Below are positions 51,053-60,265 of a stretch of DNA of 64,000 bases, in pieces. The stretch covers positions 1-64,000 of the forward strand of contig NZ_JBMDYO010000007.1 of the NCBI RefSeq assembly GCF_049310885.1, in the 5' to 3' direction. The position numbers were made by a program, and so were the translations under genes. Positions within the stretch are counted from its first letter, which is position 1, and every line of letters starts with the position of its first letter. The notes under the pieces are model-generated. The model was given only the letters and a program-made list of their open reading frames with translations, had not been told where the DNA came from and made no database searches. Source of the DNA: CAYZJV01 sp049310885 (GTDB lineage: Bacteria; Spirochaetota; Spirochaetia; Sphaerochaetales; Sphaerochaetaceae).

Positions 51053-51622
51053 ATGGAACACCCCCCAATGATAGGAAAAAATATTCAGAAATTACGCTCA
51101 GCCCGGAATCTTACACTGAACGTGCTGAGCGAACGCTCTGGTGTCTCCAAGGCTATGCTCAGTCAGATCGAGTCAGATAAGGTAAATCCGACAGTTGCCA
51201 CGGTCTGGAAGATCGCAAGGGGACTGGGAGTGGATCTGCACGATCTTCTCGATGCATCTGGAGGGCCAAAGCGAAAATTCGTGGTCAATCGGAGCGAAGC
51301 GATAAAAGTCCTTGATACCGATGAGCACGGAGTCACGATAAAGGTATTCTCTCCTCTGGAGATGGCGGGTGACTTGGAGATCTATCTTCTACAATTCGAA
51401 CCCAATACATCGCTACCGAGTGATGCCCATTTTCCCAACACTGAGGAGTTCCTCACGGTTATGAAAGGATCTGTTGTCGTTACCGCAGGAGACAATAGAG
51501 TCGAGCTCCATAAGGGAGACTTCCTTGCATACCATGCCGATATAGAACACACTATCGCTAATGAGAGCGCCAGTAGTGCTGTAGTACATATGGTAGTGCG
51601 TTATTCACCTTCTAATCCGTGA
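51053..51622 (+). CDS. XRE-family regulator with C-terminal cupin
   Basis: This protein has 189 residues from ATG 51053, which follows GGAGG by five bases; an ATG at 51029 has no ribosome site. The N-terminal HTH (IQKLRSARNLTLNVLSERSGVSKAMLSQIESDKVNPTVATVWKIA) is followed by a cupin domain with a His/Glu-containing barrel (PSDAHFPNTEEFLTVMKGS, HKGDFLAYHADIEHTI). The family controls amino-acid or polyamine catabolism genes and binds a small ligand in the cupin. The adjacent tdh-kbl operon suggests threonine- or glycine-related control. Confidence 0.9.
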   Translation: MEHPPMIGKNIQKLRSARNLTLNVLSERSGVSKAMLSQIESDKVNPTVATVWKIARGLGVDLHDLLDASGGPKRKFVVNRSEAIKVLDTDEHGVTIKVFSPLEMAGDLEIYLLQFEPNTSLPSDAHFPNTEEFLTVMKGSVVVTAGDNRVELHKGDFLAYHADIEHTIANESASSAVVHMVVRYSPSNP

Positions 51623-51684
51623 CATACCAAAATTGTTGCCCTAAGAGCAAATCTGTGCTTCTATAACTGAAAAGGAGAGCCCAA

Positions 51685-53081
51685 ATGGTGAAGAAGTCCA
51701 AGATAAGCTCCGGTGTCATGGCATCCTATGGTGTAGGAAAATTCCTCGCCGAGTTCCTTACCGGTGCCTTCGGTGCTGTCGTATTCAAATTCTACGAGAC
51801 AGAAATAGGTCTTTCGGCAGGATACGCCGCACTAGCGACGATCCTCTACTCTCTCTGGAATGCCATAAACGACCCTGTGATCGGTTATGTGACAAATAGG
51901 AAGGCGCCATTCTCGCGTATATTCGGCCGCAGGTTCCCGTGGATCATCATAGGACTATTTTCCAGCGCTCTCTTTTTTGTGCTTATCTTTTCGGTACCCC
52001 AATCCTGGCGACTTGAAGTGTCATCCAATCCATTACCGGTCTTCTTCTGGATGGTCGTAACCATATGTCTCTTTGATGGTTGCTATTCACTTTGGGAGGT
52101 AAACTACCAATCGGTCTATCCGGACAAGTTCCGTAGCCAAGAGGTCCGTACGAAAGCCGCTGCCATCAGCACCGCTGTGGGTGTACTCGGTGTCGCTGCG
52201 GGATTCGTGATCCCTCCCCTCTTCTTTTCATACGGAGATGTCGGAAGTTACCTTACCAGTGGATGGGCAGTGGCAGCTTTTACCGTTGGTGGGATCCTGC
52301 TGATTATCCCAGGGATTCATGAAACCAAGGAGATGATTCAAAGATTTTCCAAACACCAAGAGCAGTTGAAAGCCGAACCGAGAAAGGAACATGCCTTCAT
52401 ACCTTCCATGGTACGGGCATTGAAACATCGTGATCTATTGGCATTTATCCTCCTGCTATTCCTTTACCAATCGGGAGCCATGTGTATGACCAGTTCGGTC
52501 CATTATGTAGGCAATTATATTCTCAACGTTCCCAGTAGCGGTACAACGTTGATCTTTGCTGGAATGCTCATCGGTACCCTCGTATCCATTCCCGGATGGG
52601 CGCTCTTGGCTAAACGGATAGGTAACAACCAACGTATGCTCTTGATCACCGCATTGGTGATGGCTTTCTTCTCCTTCCCCATGACCTTCGTAAGCTCCAT
52701 CATGGGTTTTACTATCTGGATGGCGCTTTGGGGGTTGGGCTTCGGAGGTTTCTGGACCTTCATGGGACCAGCTATGGCCGATATCGTCGATTCCATAGTG
52801 GTTACCGACAAGAGAAGGGATGATGGCGTACTCATGGGGGCGCTTTCTTTATGCGCTTTTCCTATGCCAGCCAGGCAGTGGTCTTCTGGTTGATTCACAC
52901 ACTGACCGATTTCAATGCAGATCCTACATCAAAGGCAGCAAAAATGGGAATCAGTCTCCACATGGCAGCCATTCCATCGCTCTTTTTCCTCTTTGGGGCA
53001 ATCGTGTTTTTCAAGATGAACACGCTCGATCCTAAGAAGATCGAAGCGAATAAGCGCCTTCTGGCCACGCTGGACATCTGA
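51685..53081 (+). pseudogene. GPH-type sugar:cation symporter, frameshifted
   Basis: The first frame gives 402 residues with MFS/MelB-like helices and the motif DPVIGYVTNRKAPFSRIFGRRFPWII; it stops at 52893 with an unrelated tail. The protein continues in another frame from 52851 (MRFSYASQAVVFWLIH...) to 53081. Restoring one T in the CTTTC run at 52843-52847 would give MGALFFMRFSYASQ and a normal protein of about 465 residues with 12 helices. So a single-base deletion, or an assembly error, breaks an otherwise intact gene. Predicted substrate: a glycoside or uronide with Na+ or H+. Confidence 0.85.
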
Positions 53082-53163
53082 TGCGGGAAATCGTTATACT
53101 TGGTTCCCACGGAACTACTTCCCTGAATGGACGTTTTCAGGATAGTGGCTTCGGGAGGAGCTG

Positions 53164-54234
53164 ATGATGATAGAGATCCTGCAGAAATTCGAACCCCAGT
53201 TTATCGAACTCGAGAAGCGCCTTTCGGATCCCGATATTATGAAGGATATCGACGAGTACCGAAAGATCATGCAGGAGAGATCACACCTTGAGCCGATCAT
53301 AGAGACTTTGCATACACTTAGGGATCTTAATGAACAGATCGCTGCTGCCGAGACTATGGTAAAAGAGGAGAAGGACGAGGATCTGGTTGCAATGGCGAAG
53401 GAAGAACTCGAATCCCTAAGGGAGGAACGTGACAAATTGGAAGAGCAGAGCAAGATGCTCCTCGTTCCACCCGATCCTATGGAGGGAAAGAATATCATCA
53501 TGGAGATCCGTGCAGGTACGGGAGGCGATGAAGCAGCCCTTTTCGCCGCAGATCTTTTCAGGATGTACAGTCACTTCGCCGAAAGCAAAAGATGGAAAAT
53601 TGAGATCATCAGTATGAACGAGACTGGAATCGGCGGTTTCAAGGAGATTATCTACTCTATCTCTGGAAAGGATGTCTATGGGAATCTTCGTTGGGAGAGC
53701 GGTGTTCATCGTGTTCAGCGTGTCCCGGAGACCGAATCGGGAGGACGTATCCATACCTCTGCAGTTACTGTGGCTGTTCTTCCGGAGGCCGAGGAGACCG
53801 ATATTGAGATTAGGCAAGAAGATCTCAAAGTAGATGTTATGCGTAGTGGTGGTCCTGGTGGACAGTCGGTCAATACAACCGACAGTGCGGTTCGTCTGAC
53901 CCACCTCCCTACCGGCCTCGTTGTAATCTGTCAGGATGAGAAATCACAAATCAAGAACAAAGCCAAGGCAATGCGTGTTCTCCGATCTCGCCTTTACGAT
54001 CTGGAAGAGGATAAGAAGGCACGGGAAAGGGCTGACAACCGTAAGAGCCAAGTAGGATCGGGAGATCGTAGCGAAAGAATCAGAACCTACAATTTCCCCC
54101 AGAACCGATTGACCGACCATCGTATCAATCTCACCCTCTATAAACTTGAATTAGTTATGGCAGGCCAGTTGGAGGAGGTTGTCGATGCCCTGAGGATGGC
54201 TGCAGGTGAAGAGGCTCTGAAGGAGCTACAATGA
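53164..54234 (+). CDS. prfA: Peptide chain release factor 1
   Basis: This protein has 356 residues. It carries the GGQ motif in RSGGPGGQSVNTTDSAVRLTHLPTG and the PxT-type stop-codon region around RVPETESGGRIHTSAVTVAVLPEAE (PxT here as PET). A ribosome site GGAGGAG precedes; ATG 53167 may be the true start because of better spacing. It terminates translation at UAA and UAG. It is coupled by a four-base overlap to prmC, which methylates its Gln. Confidence 0.96.
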   Translation: MMIEILQKFEPQFIELEKRLSDPDIMKDIDEYRKIMQERSHLEPIIETLHTLRDLNEQIAAAETMVKEEKDEDLVAMAKEELESLREERDKLEEQSKMLLVPPDPMEGKNIIMEIRAGTGGDEAALFAADLFRMYSHFAESKRWKIEIISMNETGIGGFKEIIYSISGKDVYGNLRWESGVHRVQRVPETESGGRIHTSAVTVAVLPEAEETDIEIRQEDLKVDVMRSGGPGGQSVNTTDSAVRLTHLPTGLVVICQDEKSQIKNKAKAMRVLRSRLYDLEEDKKARERADNRKSQVGSGDRSERIRTYNFPQNRLTDHRINLTLYKLELVMAGQLEEVVDALRMAAGEEALKELQ

Positions 54235-55082
54235 TATCGGTCGGTGAGGCACTCACAAGGGGAACGAAGGCGATCGACGGATATCGCATATCCCAGACTC
54301 CATTACTGGATGCATCACTATTACTCTGTAAGACCACCGGTTTGTCACGTGAGCAACTCTACAGCAAATCGGACAGTCTTCTTTCGGATTCGGCTGAATC
54401 GCTGTATGTATCTCTCATTAAACGTCGTTGTGAACATGAACCGATAGCCTATCTTATCGGTGAAAGGGAGTTCTTCGGTAGAACATTCACAGTGACACCT
54501 GATGTCCTTATTCCAAGAAGTGATACCGAGATATTGGTTGAGACTGCCTTGGAGTTAGTTAAAGAAAAACCAGCACAGCGTATCCTGGATCTATGTACGG
54601 GTAGTGGATGCATTGGCATTAGTCTCGCGGCTGAATTACCCGATTCGGAGGTAACATTGGCCGATATATCCGAAGGAGCCTTGCAAGTAGCTACTGAAAA
54701 CGCACAACGATTGCTCAATAGGCCGGTAACCATACTGCAATCGGATCTCTTCTCTGCATGTACCGATACGTATTTCTCTCTCATAGCCACCAATCCGCCG
54801 TATCTGACCCAATCATGGTTTGATCAGACAGAGGCGCAAGTGAAGGCTGAACCGGCTCTCGCCTTACTTGGAGGAGATGCCGATGGTCTAGCGATTATCC
54901 GCTCGATTGTTGATCAAGCACCGAAACACCTGCATCCACGAGGAATTTTGTTGATTGAATGCGATTTCCGTCAGCAAAGCGCTATCATGGACTTGCTTTC
55001 TGAGCGGGGTTTCTCACATATTGAAAGCAAGAAGGATCTGGCACAATTGCATCGCGTCGTTTGGGGGGTTTTGGATGTATGA
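54231..55082 (+). CDS. prmC: Peptide chain release factor N5-glutamine methyltransferase
   Basis: This protein has 283 residues. It is a Rossmann methyltransferase with ILDLCTGSGCIGISLA for SAM binding and the NPPY substrate motif (IATNPPYLT). It methylates the Gln of the GGQ motif of release factors. It overlaps prfA at the start and the rel gene by eight bases at the end, a common bacterial arrangement for prfA-prmC. Confidence 0.95.
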   Translation: MISVGEALTRGTKAIDGYRISQTPLLDASLLLCKTTGLSREQLYSKSDSLLSDSAESLYVSLIKRRCEHEPIAYLIGEREFFGRTFTVTPDVLIPRSDTEILVETALELVKEKPAQRILDLCTGSGCIGISLAAELPDSEVTLADISEGALQVATENAQRLLNRPVTILQSDLFSACTDTYFSLIATNPPYLTQSWFDQTEAQVKAEPALALLGGDADGLAIIRSIVDQAPKHLHPRGILLIECDFRQQSAIMDLLSERGFSHIESKKDLAQLHRVVWGVLDV

Positions 55083-57093
55083 GGAATTGACCAACAGATT
55101 TGTCCAAAAGACCTTCCGCTACTCCAAGGCGGAACAGGAACGTATTCGTGATGCCGCAATATTCTCCTGTGAAGCCCATGGTAACCAAAAACGGCAGAGC
55201 GGAGAGCCCTATATCATCCACCCTTACGCAGTCGCCGAAATTCTCATATCGATCCGTATGGATGTCGATACGGTGATTGCTGGACTTCTCCATGATACGC
55301 TCGAAGACACATCCACGACCTATGAGGACTTAGTAGAACGTTTTGGCCAGACTGTAGCCGATCTGGTGGAAGGTGAGACGAAGATTAGCACCCTGAAGGT
55401 AAAGAATAAAAGTCAGCAAGAGGCTGAGACTATCAGGAAGATGTTCTTTGCCATGAGCCAAGATGTCCGGGTTATCATTATCAAGTTGGCCGACAAACTG
55501 CACAATATGCGCACATTGAAGCATCTGAGCCCAATACGAGCACGTGAAATCGCCAATGAAACACTCGACATCTATGCCCCGCTTGCTGACAGATTGGGAA
55601 TGTCATGGTTGAAAGGTGAGTTGGAAGACCAATCACTCAAGATCCTGAAACCAGAAACTTTCCAGTATATCGAAGAGTACCTCCTATCCAAGAAAAGCGA
55701 GAGGACCGCATATCTAGGAAGAATCGAGAAGATCCTCTATCGTGCATGTGGTGAACAGGGATTGGCTAATGTAGAGGTGCAATCACGAACAAAACACACC
55801 TACGGTGTCTACCTGAAGATGAAGAAGCGAAAGAAGGAGTTGGAGGAGATTGGTGATATCCTCGGAGTCCGAATCATCTGCGATACCGTGAACGAGTGCT
55901 ATACACTACTTGGCCTAGTGCATAAAGTATGGCCACCCATTGAAGGTCGTTTCAAAGACTATATAGCTATGCCAAAGGCAAACAACTACCAGAGCCTCCA
56001 TACCACGGTTATGGCACTCGACGGTAAATTGTTGGAGGTCCAGATACGTACCCGGGAAATGCACGCTACAGCAGAGTACGGTGTCGCTGCCCATTGGGTC
56101 TATAAAGCAGAAACCGGTGTATCAGATGGATCCTGGATGAAACAGGACAGTGAACAGTTCACACGAATTCTCCATAAACTCAAGAGTTGGAGCAATGAGA
56201 TTGAACAATCAGAGAGCTTTCTCGATGACATCAAAGGAGAATTACTCAAGGATACCATCTACACATTCACTCCCCAAGGCCACATAGTGGAACTTCCAGC
56301 CAATGCTACGGCACTCGATTTCGCTTACCATATCCATACCGAAGTAGGAAATCATACGACTGGGGCTAAGGCCGATGGATCAATTATCCCTCTGAGCCAA
56401 CCATTGAAGAATACTCAGGTAATCGAGATTTTAACGAGTCCGAACGCCCATCCCAATATCAACTGGCTACGGCTAGCGAAAACGACGAATGCCCGAAAGA
56501 AAATCCGCTCATGGCTTAACAAGAACGATGACAGTTTGATCATAGATAAGAACATCATCGCAAAGAAGAAGGTCGAACCGGTATCGGCCGAACCAACCGA
56601 AATCGCTACTCCTGTAGTAGAGGGAGAGATCGTCCGTTCGGTGATGGATCAGAGCAGACTCACCTTCAAGGTGGGCGATGAAAAAAATATGATGATCTCT
56701 CTAGCCCAGTGCTGTAATCCACGGAGGGGCGACGATATCATCGGTTATGTTTCACGGGGACGAGGGATTATTGTACATAGGAAAAATTGCCATAACCTCA
56801 AGCATATGACCGAGATCAAGGAGAGGAGTATAGAGGTCGAGTGGGAAACTGCCGTTCCCCGTCTGACTAGACGATTCAGGGTCGTAAGCCGGGTTACCCA
56901 AGACCTCTTTGCTGAGATCGAAGGTGCTATTAGAAAGTATCGTGGGCATTTGATCGAAGGAAGACTTGACGATGGAGAACAGGATCGTCTCATGGGAAGT
57001 TTCACCATGGAAGTAGCCAATGAGGATGACTTCAAGAAGGTCGTGAAAAGTATAAAATCGATACCATCCATTGTCTCGATTAACTCCCTGTAG
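55075..57093 (+). CDS. rel: RelA/SpoT-family (p)ppGpp synthetase/hydrolase
   Basis: This protein has 672 residues from ATG 55075. Domains in order: HD hydrolase (HPYAVAEILISIRMD..., AGLLHDTLED, with HD and ED intact), a synthetase domain (YGVYLKMKKRKKELEE..., RFKDYIAMPKANNYQSLHTTV, EVQIRTREMH), TGS (TIYTFTPQGHIVELP), zinc-finger/helical, and a C-terminal ACT domain. Intact hydrolase motifs suggest a bifunctional Rel that sets the stringent-response alarmone level. Translation is probably coupled to prmC by the overlap. Confidence 0.95.
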   Translation: MYEELTNRFVQKTFRYSKAEQERIRDAAIFSCEAHGNQKRQSGEPYIIHPYAVAEILISIRMDVDTVIAGLLHDTLEDTSTTYEDLVERFGQTVADLVEGETKISTLKVKNKSQQEAETIRKMFFAMSQDVRVIIIKLADKLHNMRTLKHLSPIRAREIANETLDIYAPLADRLGMSWLKGELEDQSLKILKPETFQYIEEYLLSKKSERTAYLGRIEKILYRACGEQGLANVEVQSRTKHTYGVYLKMKKRKKELEEIGDILGVRIICDTVNECYTLLGLVHKVWPPIEGRFKDYIAMPKANNYQSLHTTVMALDGKLLEVQIRTREMHATAEYGVAAHWVYKAETGVSDGSWMKQDSEQFTRILHKLKSWSNEIEQSESFLDDIKGELLKDTIYTFTPQGHIVELPANATALDFAYHIHTEVGNHTTGAKADGSIIPLSQPLKNTQVIEILTSPNAHPNINWLRLAKTTNARKKIRSWLNKNDDSLIIDKNIIAKKKVEPVSAEPTEIATPVVEGEIVRSVMDQSRLTFKVGDEKNMMISLAQCCNPRRGDDIIGYVSRGRGIIVHRKNCHNLKHMTEIKERSIEVEWETAVPRLTRRFRVVSRVTQDLFAEIEGAIRKYRGHLIEGRLDDGEQDRLMGSFTMEVANEDDFKKVVKSIKSIPSIVSINSL

Positions 57094-57097
57094 CGAT

Positions 57098-58735
57098 TCA
57101 ACGACCCTCTTCTATTACCCTCAATATCTCCGGAAGCAGCTGCTTCTTTCTCGATAGAACATCTTTCAAGATATACTTACCTGGCGATTCTTGAGGATAG
57201 ATCAGCGCCTTTTCCTTCCTGGGAAAGGGTGTCGTAAGTAAAACGCTATCTTCCTTGATCACATCGGTTACCAAAAGCAAGGCCCAATCGAGACTGTGAT
57301 GCAACCTAGTTTTGTCGAGTTGGCTCAGAATGTTCTCCTTCACCTCATCCACCTGTTCGAGGGTTGTAACTTCGACCTGTCCTATACCGAAACGGATACC
57401 ACTTTCATTGTATACCTTAAAATCACCCTCAACGACCTTCTTAGGGTCGGCCTTATTCAGTACACTGGCAGCGCTGAACAAATCTTCCCCAAATTTCTTC
57501 ACATCGGAGATCTTCGCGATTTCACAGAGGGCTTCTACAGCAATGATATCTGCTTGTGTCGTGGTGGGACTCTTCATGATTACTGTATCGCTGATAATAC
57601 CTGAAAGGAGCATAAAAGCAGTCTGTCTGTCCAGAGGCGCCCTCCACCGCAAATATTGGTGATAGATGATAGTACAGGTACTTCCTACTGGTTCAGATGC
57701 GATGAATATGGGACGCTGTGTCTTTTCGGCATCAAGCCGATGATGGTCTATGATCTCAACGATATCGGCCTCATCCAAGCCTTCGACACTCTGCTTCAAT
57801 TCATTGTGATCAACCATTACCACCCTTCTACGGGGACGTTCCAAAAAACAACGGCGAGTGACGAATCCAATAAACTTCTCACCGTCGAAAACGGGAAGTC
57901 CACGATAGTCACTCTCCATGAGCATCCGTTTGGCATCCTCAAACAAGTCATCCACCGCAACACGGGGAGGAGCACTTGCCAGCAATCTCCTTACCGGAAG
58001 ACTCATGCGTAGCAGGCGAATGGTCTCAGCAGTATCTTCATATGATTTATAGACAATCCCCCGATATGGTTCCAAATCCACCTCGATGGGTTCATCGATT
58101 CCCAATCCTGTTATTATGATAGCCGGAAATTGATTTTCCACCGCATATTCCAAATGTCTTCTTCTATTTCCTACCACCAAAACTGGAAGATCGGGAAGAA
58201 GAGCATTCAAGCGATTACGATAGACATCGAATTCCATGGCGCCAGTCATGATATAAGCATCGAACCAACGGACATCGTTTTTCAGGATATATTCACCCCG
58301 GATCACCTTACTGAAATTCTCTGGATAAAACCGATAACGAGGTCTGTCCTCAGCATTCTCTCGGAGAAAAAAGGCTGTTATCTCATCAAGACTCAACAGT
58401 CCATGAAAGGAATCACCATCCAAAAGAGGTACAACCGAAGAATGGCGATTACTCATCATGGTGACCAGACTATAGACGGGGTCTTCAGGATGCAAAGACC
58501 AGAAATCCCTTGTCACCACATCGCCAACTTTCGCCCTCACATCCTTGACGAATAAGGGAGGTTCGGCACCTGCCTTCTCAAATTGTTTTTTTGAGGTTTC
58601 GTTCATGTGTCCGATACGGATAGGAATATAGGTATTGCCAGGATCAACGATACTCTTCAACCGAGCATAACACCATGCTGAACTGACCGAATCGAGATCG
58701 GGATTGCGATGACCGGTGACATAGATTTCTTGCAT
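57098..58735 (-). CDS. Mn-dependent inorganic pyrophosphatase with CBS and DRTGG regions
   Basis: This protein has 545 residues from ATG 58735 (MQEIYVTGHRNPDLDS). It is a DHH phosphoesterase with GHRNPDLDSVSSAW, VDHNE, DHHRLD and a DHHA2 C-terminus (KSPTTTQADIIAV, DRPRRRVV). An N-terminal insert holds CBS domains (HSSVVPLLDGDSFHGLL, RGLPVFDGEKFIGFV) flanking a DRTGG-like region. In the family, CBS domains bind AMP, ADP or diadenosine polyphosphates and tune pyrophosphate hydrolysis. It is convergent with rel with a gap of four bases. Confidence 0.92.
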   Translation of the reverse strand: MQEIYVTGHRNPDLDSVSSAWCYARLKSIVDPGNTYIPIRIGHMNETSKKQFEKAGAEPPLFVKDVRAKVGDVVTRDFWSLHPEDPVYSLVTMMSNRHSSVVPLLDGDSFHGLLSLDEITAFFLRENAEDRPRYRFYPENFSKVIRGEYILKNDVRWFDAYIMTGAMEFDVYRNRLNALLPDLPVLVVGNRRRHLEYAVENQFPAIIITGLGIDEPIEVDLEPYRGIVYKSYEDTAETIRLLRMSLPVRRLLASAPPRVAVDDLFEDAKRMLMESDYRGLPVFDGEKFIGFVTRRCFLERPRRRVVMVDHNELKQSVEGLDEADIVEIIDHHRLDAEKTQRPIFIASEPVGSTCTIIYHQYLRWRAPLDRQTAFMLLSGIISDTVIMKSPTTTQADIIAVEALCEIAKISDVKKFGEDLFSAASVLNKADPKKVVEGDFKVYNESGIRFGIGQVEVTTLEQVDEVKENILSQLDKTRLHHSLDWALLLVTDVIKEDSVLLTTPFPRKEKALIYPQESPGKYILKDVLSRKKQLLPEILRVIEEGR

Positions 58736-58793
58736 ATGGAAGCCCCCCGTCCACATCGTAGTCAATCAATCACCTTCGCGCAATAGTAATTAT

Positions 58794-59441
58794 TCAGACA
58801 ACCACGAAGAGTCGTAAAAGGAGAAAAAATATTGCCTGCACAACAACAATCAATGATGGTATGAAACTGGTTGTTTTAAGTCGCATGGCCTCAAAAATCC
58901 GCGTGAAGGCATATGCTATGAGAAACCAGGCGATATAATTCTGCAGAGGTATCTTGCCTCCCGACCAACTCCAATAGTCGAGCGCAATCGCAACTGGTTC
59001 CATGATCCAGTCAAAGACTACAGTGATTGTAGCAGTTCCCAATGCAATAAGGGATGCATGGGAAGTTAGTCGCTTCACCATAGAGAGTGCTCCCATGATT
59101 ATCAATGTCCAATTGATACCAATTAAAAGGGGTACCTCAAGCAGGGAAAAACCAAGAGTCTGTCCATAGGTGTAAGCGCCGAAAATCATTCCTGTTGCGA
59201 CACCAAGGATCTCAAGGATGAGCGTACAGAGGAAGGTGATCGCAGCCCATATCAGTAAACGATTATTATGTGCCTTAAAATCGGGCAAAAAGCCTATCAC
59301 AGCGGTTGCCAGTATCGTGTAGGGAGTCATGAACAACATTAATGGGTAGGTCGCATCAATGAGATGGAAGACAAATCCCATAAGATAGAATATGGGTAAC
59401 AGGAGCATGACAAAGCGCTCAAACCGATTCTCCACTAACAT
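58794..59441 (-). CDS. cruF: Carotenoid hydratase-like membrane protein (CruF/DUF422)
   Basis: This protein has 215 residues and about seven membrane helices. CruF/bisanhydrobacterioruberin-hydratase pattern: EILGVATGMIFGAYTYG, LGFSLLEVPLLIGINW, TVVFDWIMEPVAIALDYWSW, PLQNYIAWF. It adds water at C-1',2' of a linear carotene end to give a tertiary hydroxyl. It overlaps the crtB stop by seven bases, so it is coupled to it. It predicts a hydroxylated acyclic end in the pigment. Confidence 0.85.
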   Translation of the reverse strand: MLVENRFERFVMLLLPIFYLMGFVFHLIDATYPLMLFMTPYTILATAVIGFLPDFKAHNNRLLIWAAITFLCTLILEILGVATGMIFGAYTYGQTLGFSLLEVPLLIGINWTLIIMGALSMVKRLTSHASLIALGTATITVVFDWIMEPVAIALDYWSWSGGKIPLQNYIAWFLIAYAFTRIFEAMRLKTTSFIPSLIVVVQAIFFLLLRLFVVV

Positions 59442-60265
59442 CCGAACGCCATCCCCAACGTATGGGCAAGTCCCTTGCGGAGTATGCGAAACTTCGCCGG
59501 CTTGACCCGCTTGTCAAAAACAATCATTGGATCCTTGGCAATCTGGCGAGCTGTCCAACAATACATATCGGCCGCAGTCATGATCGGAATCCGATAGCGA
59601 CGTGGAATATAATGATAACCTTTTTCAGCCTCACGTTGCCACTGGGAATATCGGGCGATCTCTTGCCTGATAAAACGCTTGAATTCTTCCTTTTGTGCAA
59701 GAGCATCCTCCTTGGTGAGTCCTCTAAGAGAGGTCTCTCCTAAGGGAAGATACCGCCTCCCTAGCATGTTATCCTCTTCGATATCACGAATAAAATTTAT
59801 ATATTGCATGGCTCGGCCAAGCATTGCAGCTGCTTGGAAACTCTCCTCTGGAAGGTCCATGATACGTGCCATGAACAATCCAATGACTTCCGCCGATCCA
59901 TAGATATAGGTCAGCGTCTCATCGAGCGTATCACATGAAGTGGATACCAGATCATGTTGCATGGAATCGAGAAAGGCTTCTGTCCAGAGGGGATCGAAAT
60001 TCTTCCTTTCTTGCAGTTCGAGGAAGGCATCGATGATGTGGTCCCCGGTCGGCTGTCCAGTCAACAACCCTTCACTGTACAAGGCCCGGAACGTCTTGAA
60101 CTTATCCGGATCGACCGGAATATCATCGACCAGGTTGTCGGCTACACGTACAAAGCCATAGAGCGCGTAGACATCTTCCCGCACATACTGGGGAAAAAAT
60201 CGCGAACTGAAATAGTATGTCTTGCTTCCACTTCGGAAAATCTCTTCATGCTGTTCATGGACCAT
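59435..60265 (-). CDS. crtB: Phytoene synthase
   Basis: This protein has 276 residues from ATG 60265, inside the end of crtI. Squalene/phytoene synthase motifs: YYFSSRFFPQYVREDVYALYGFVRVADNLVDD with the first Asp-rich region, and QYINFIRDIEEDNMLGRRYLP with the second. It joins two geranylgeranyl diphosphates to phytoene, the first committed step. Its ribosome site is weak, so translation likely depends on crtI upstream. Confidence 0.93.
   Translation of the reverse strand: MVHEQHEEIFRSGSKTYYFSSRFFPQYVREDVYALYGFVRVADNLVDDIPVDPDKFKTFRALYSEGLLTGQPTGDHIIDAFLELQERKNFDPLWTEAFLDSMQHDLVSTSCDTLDETLTYIYGSAEVIGLFMARIMDLPEESFQAAAMLGRAMQYINFIRDIEEDNMLGRRYLPLGETSLRGLTKEDALAQKEEFKRFIRQEIARYSQWQREAEKGYHYIPRRYRIPIMTAADMYCWTARQIAKDPMIVFDKRVKPAKFRILRKGLAHTLGMAFGC

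Noticed and set aside
53081..53164. 27-codon open frame bridging the symporter stop and prfA start
   Set aside because: Overlaps at both ends are suggestive of coupling, but there is no ribosome site and the peptide shows no features; chance is more likely.
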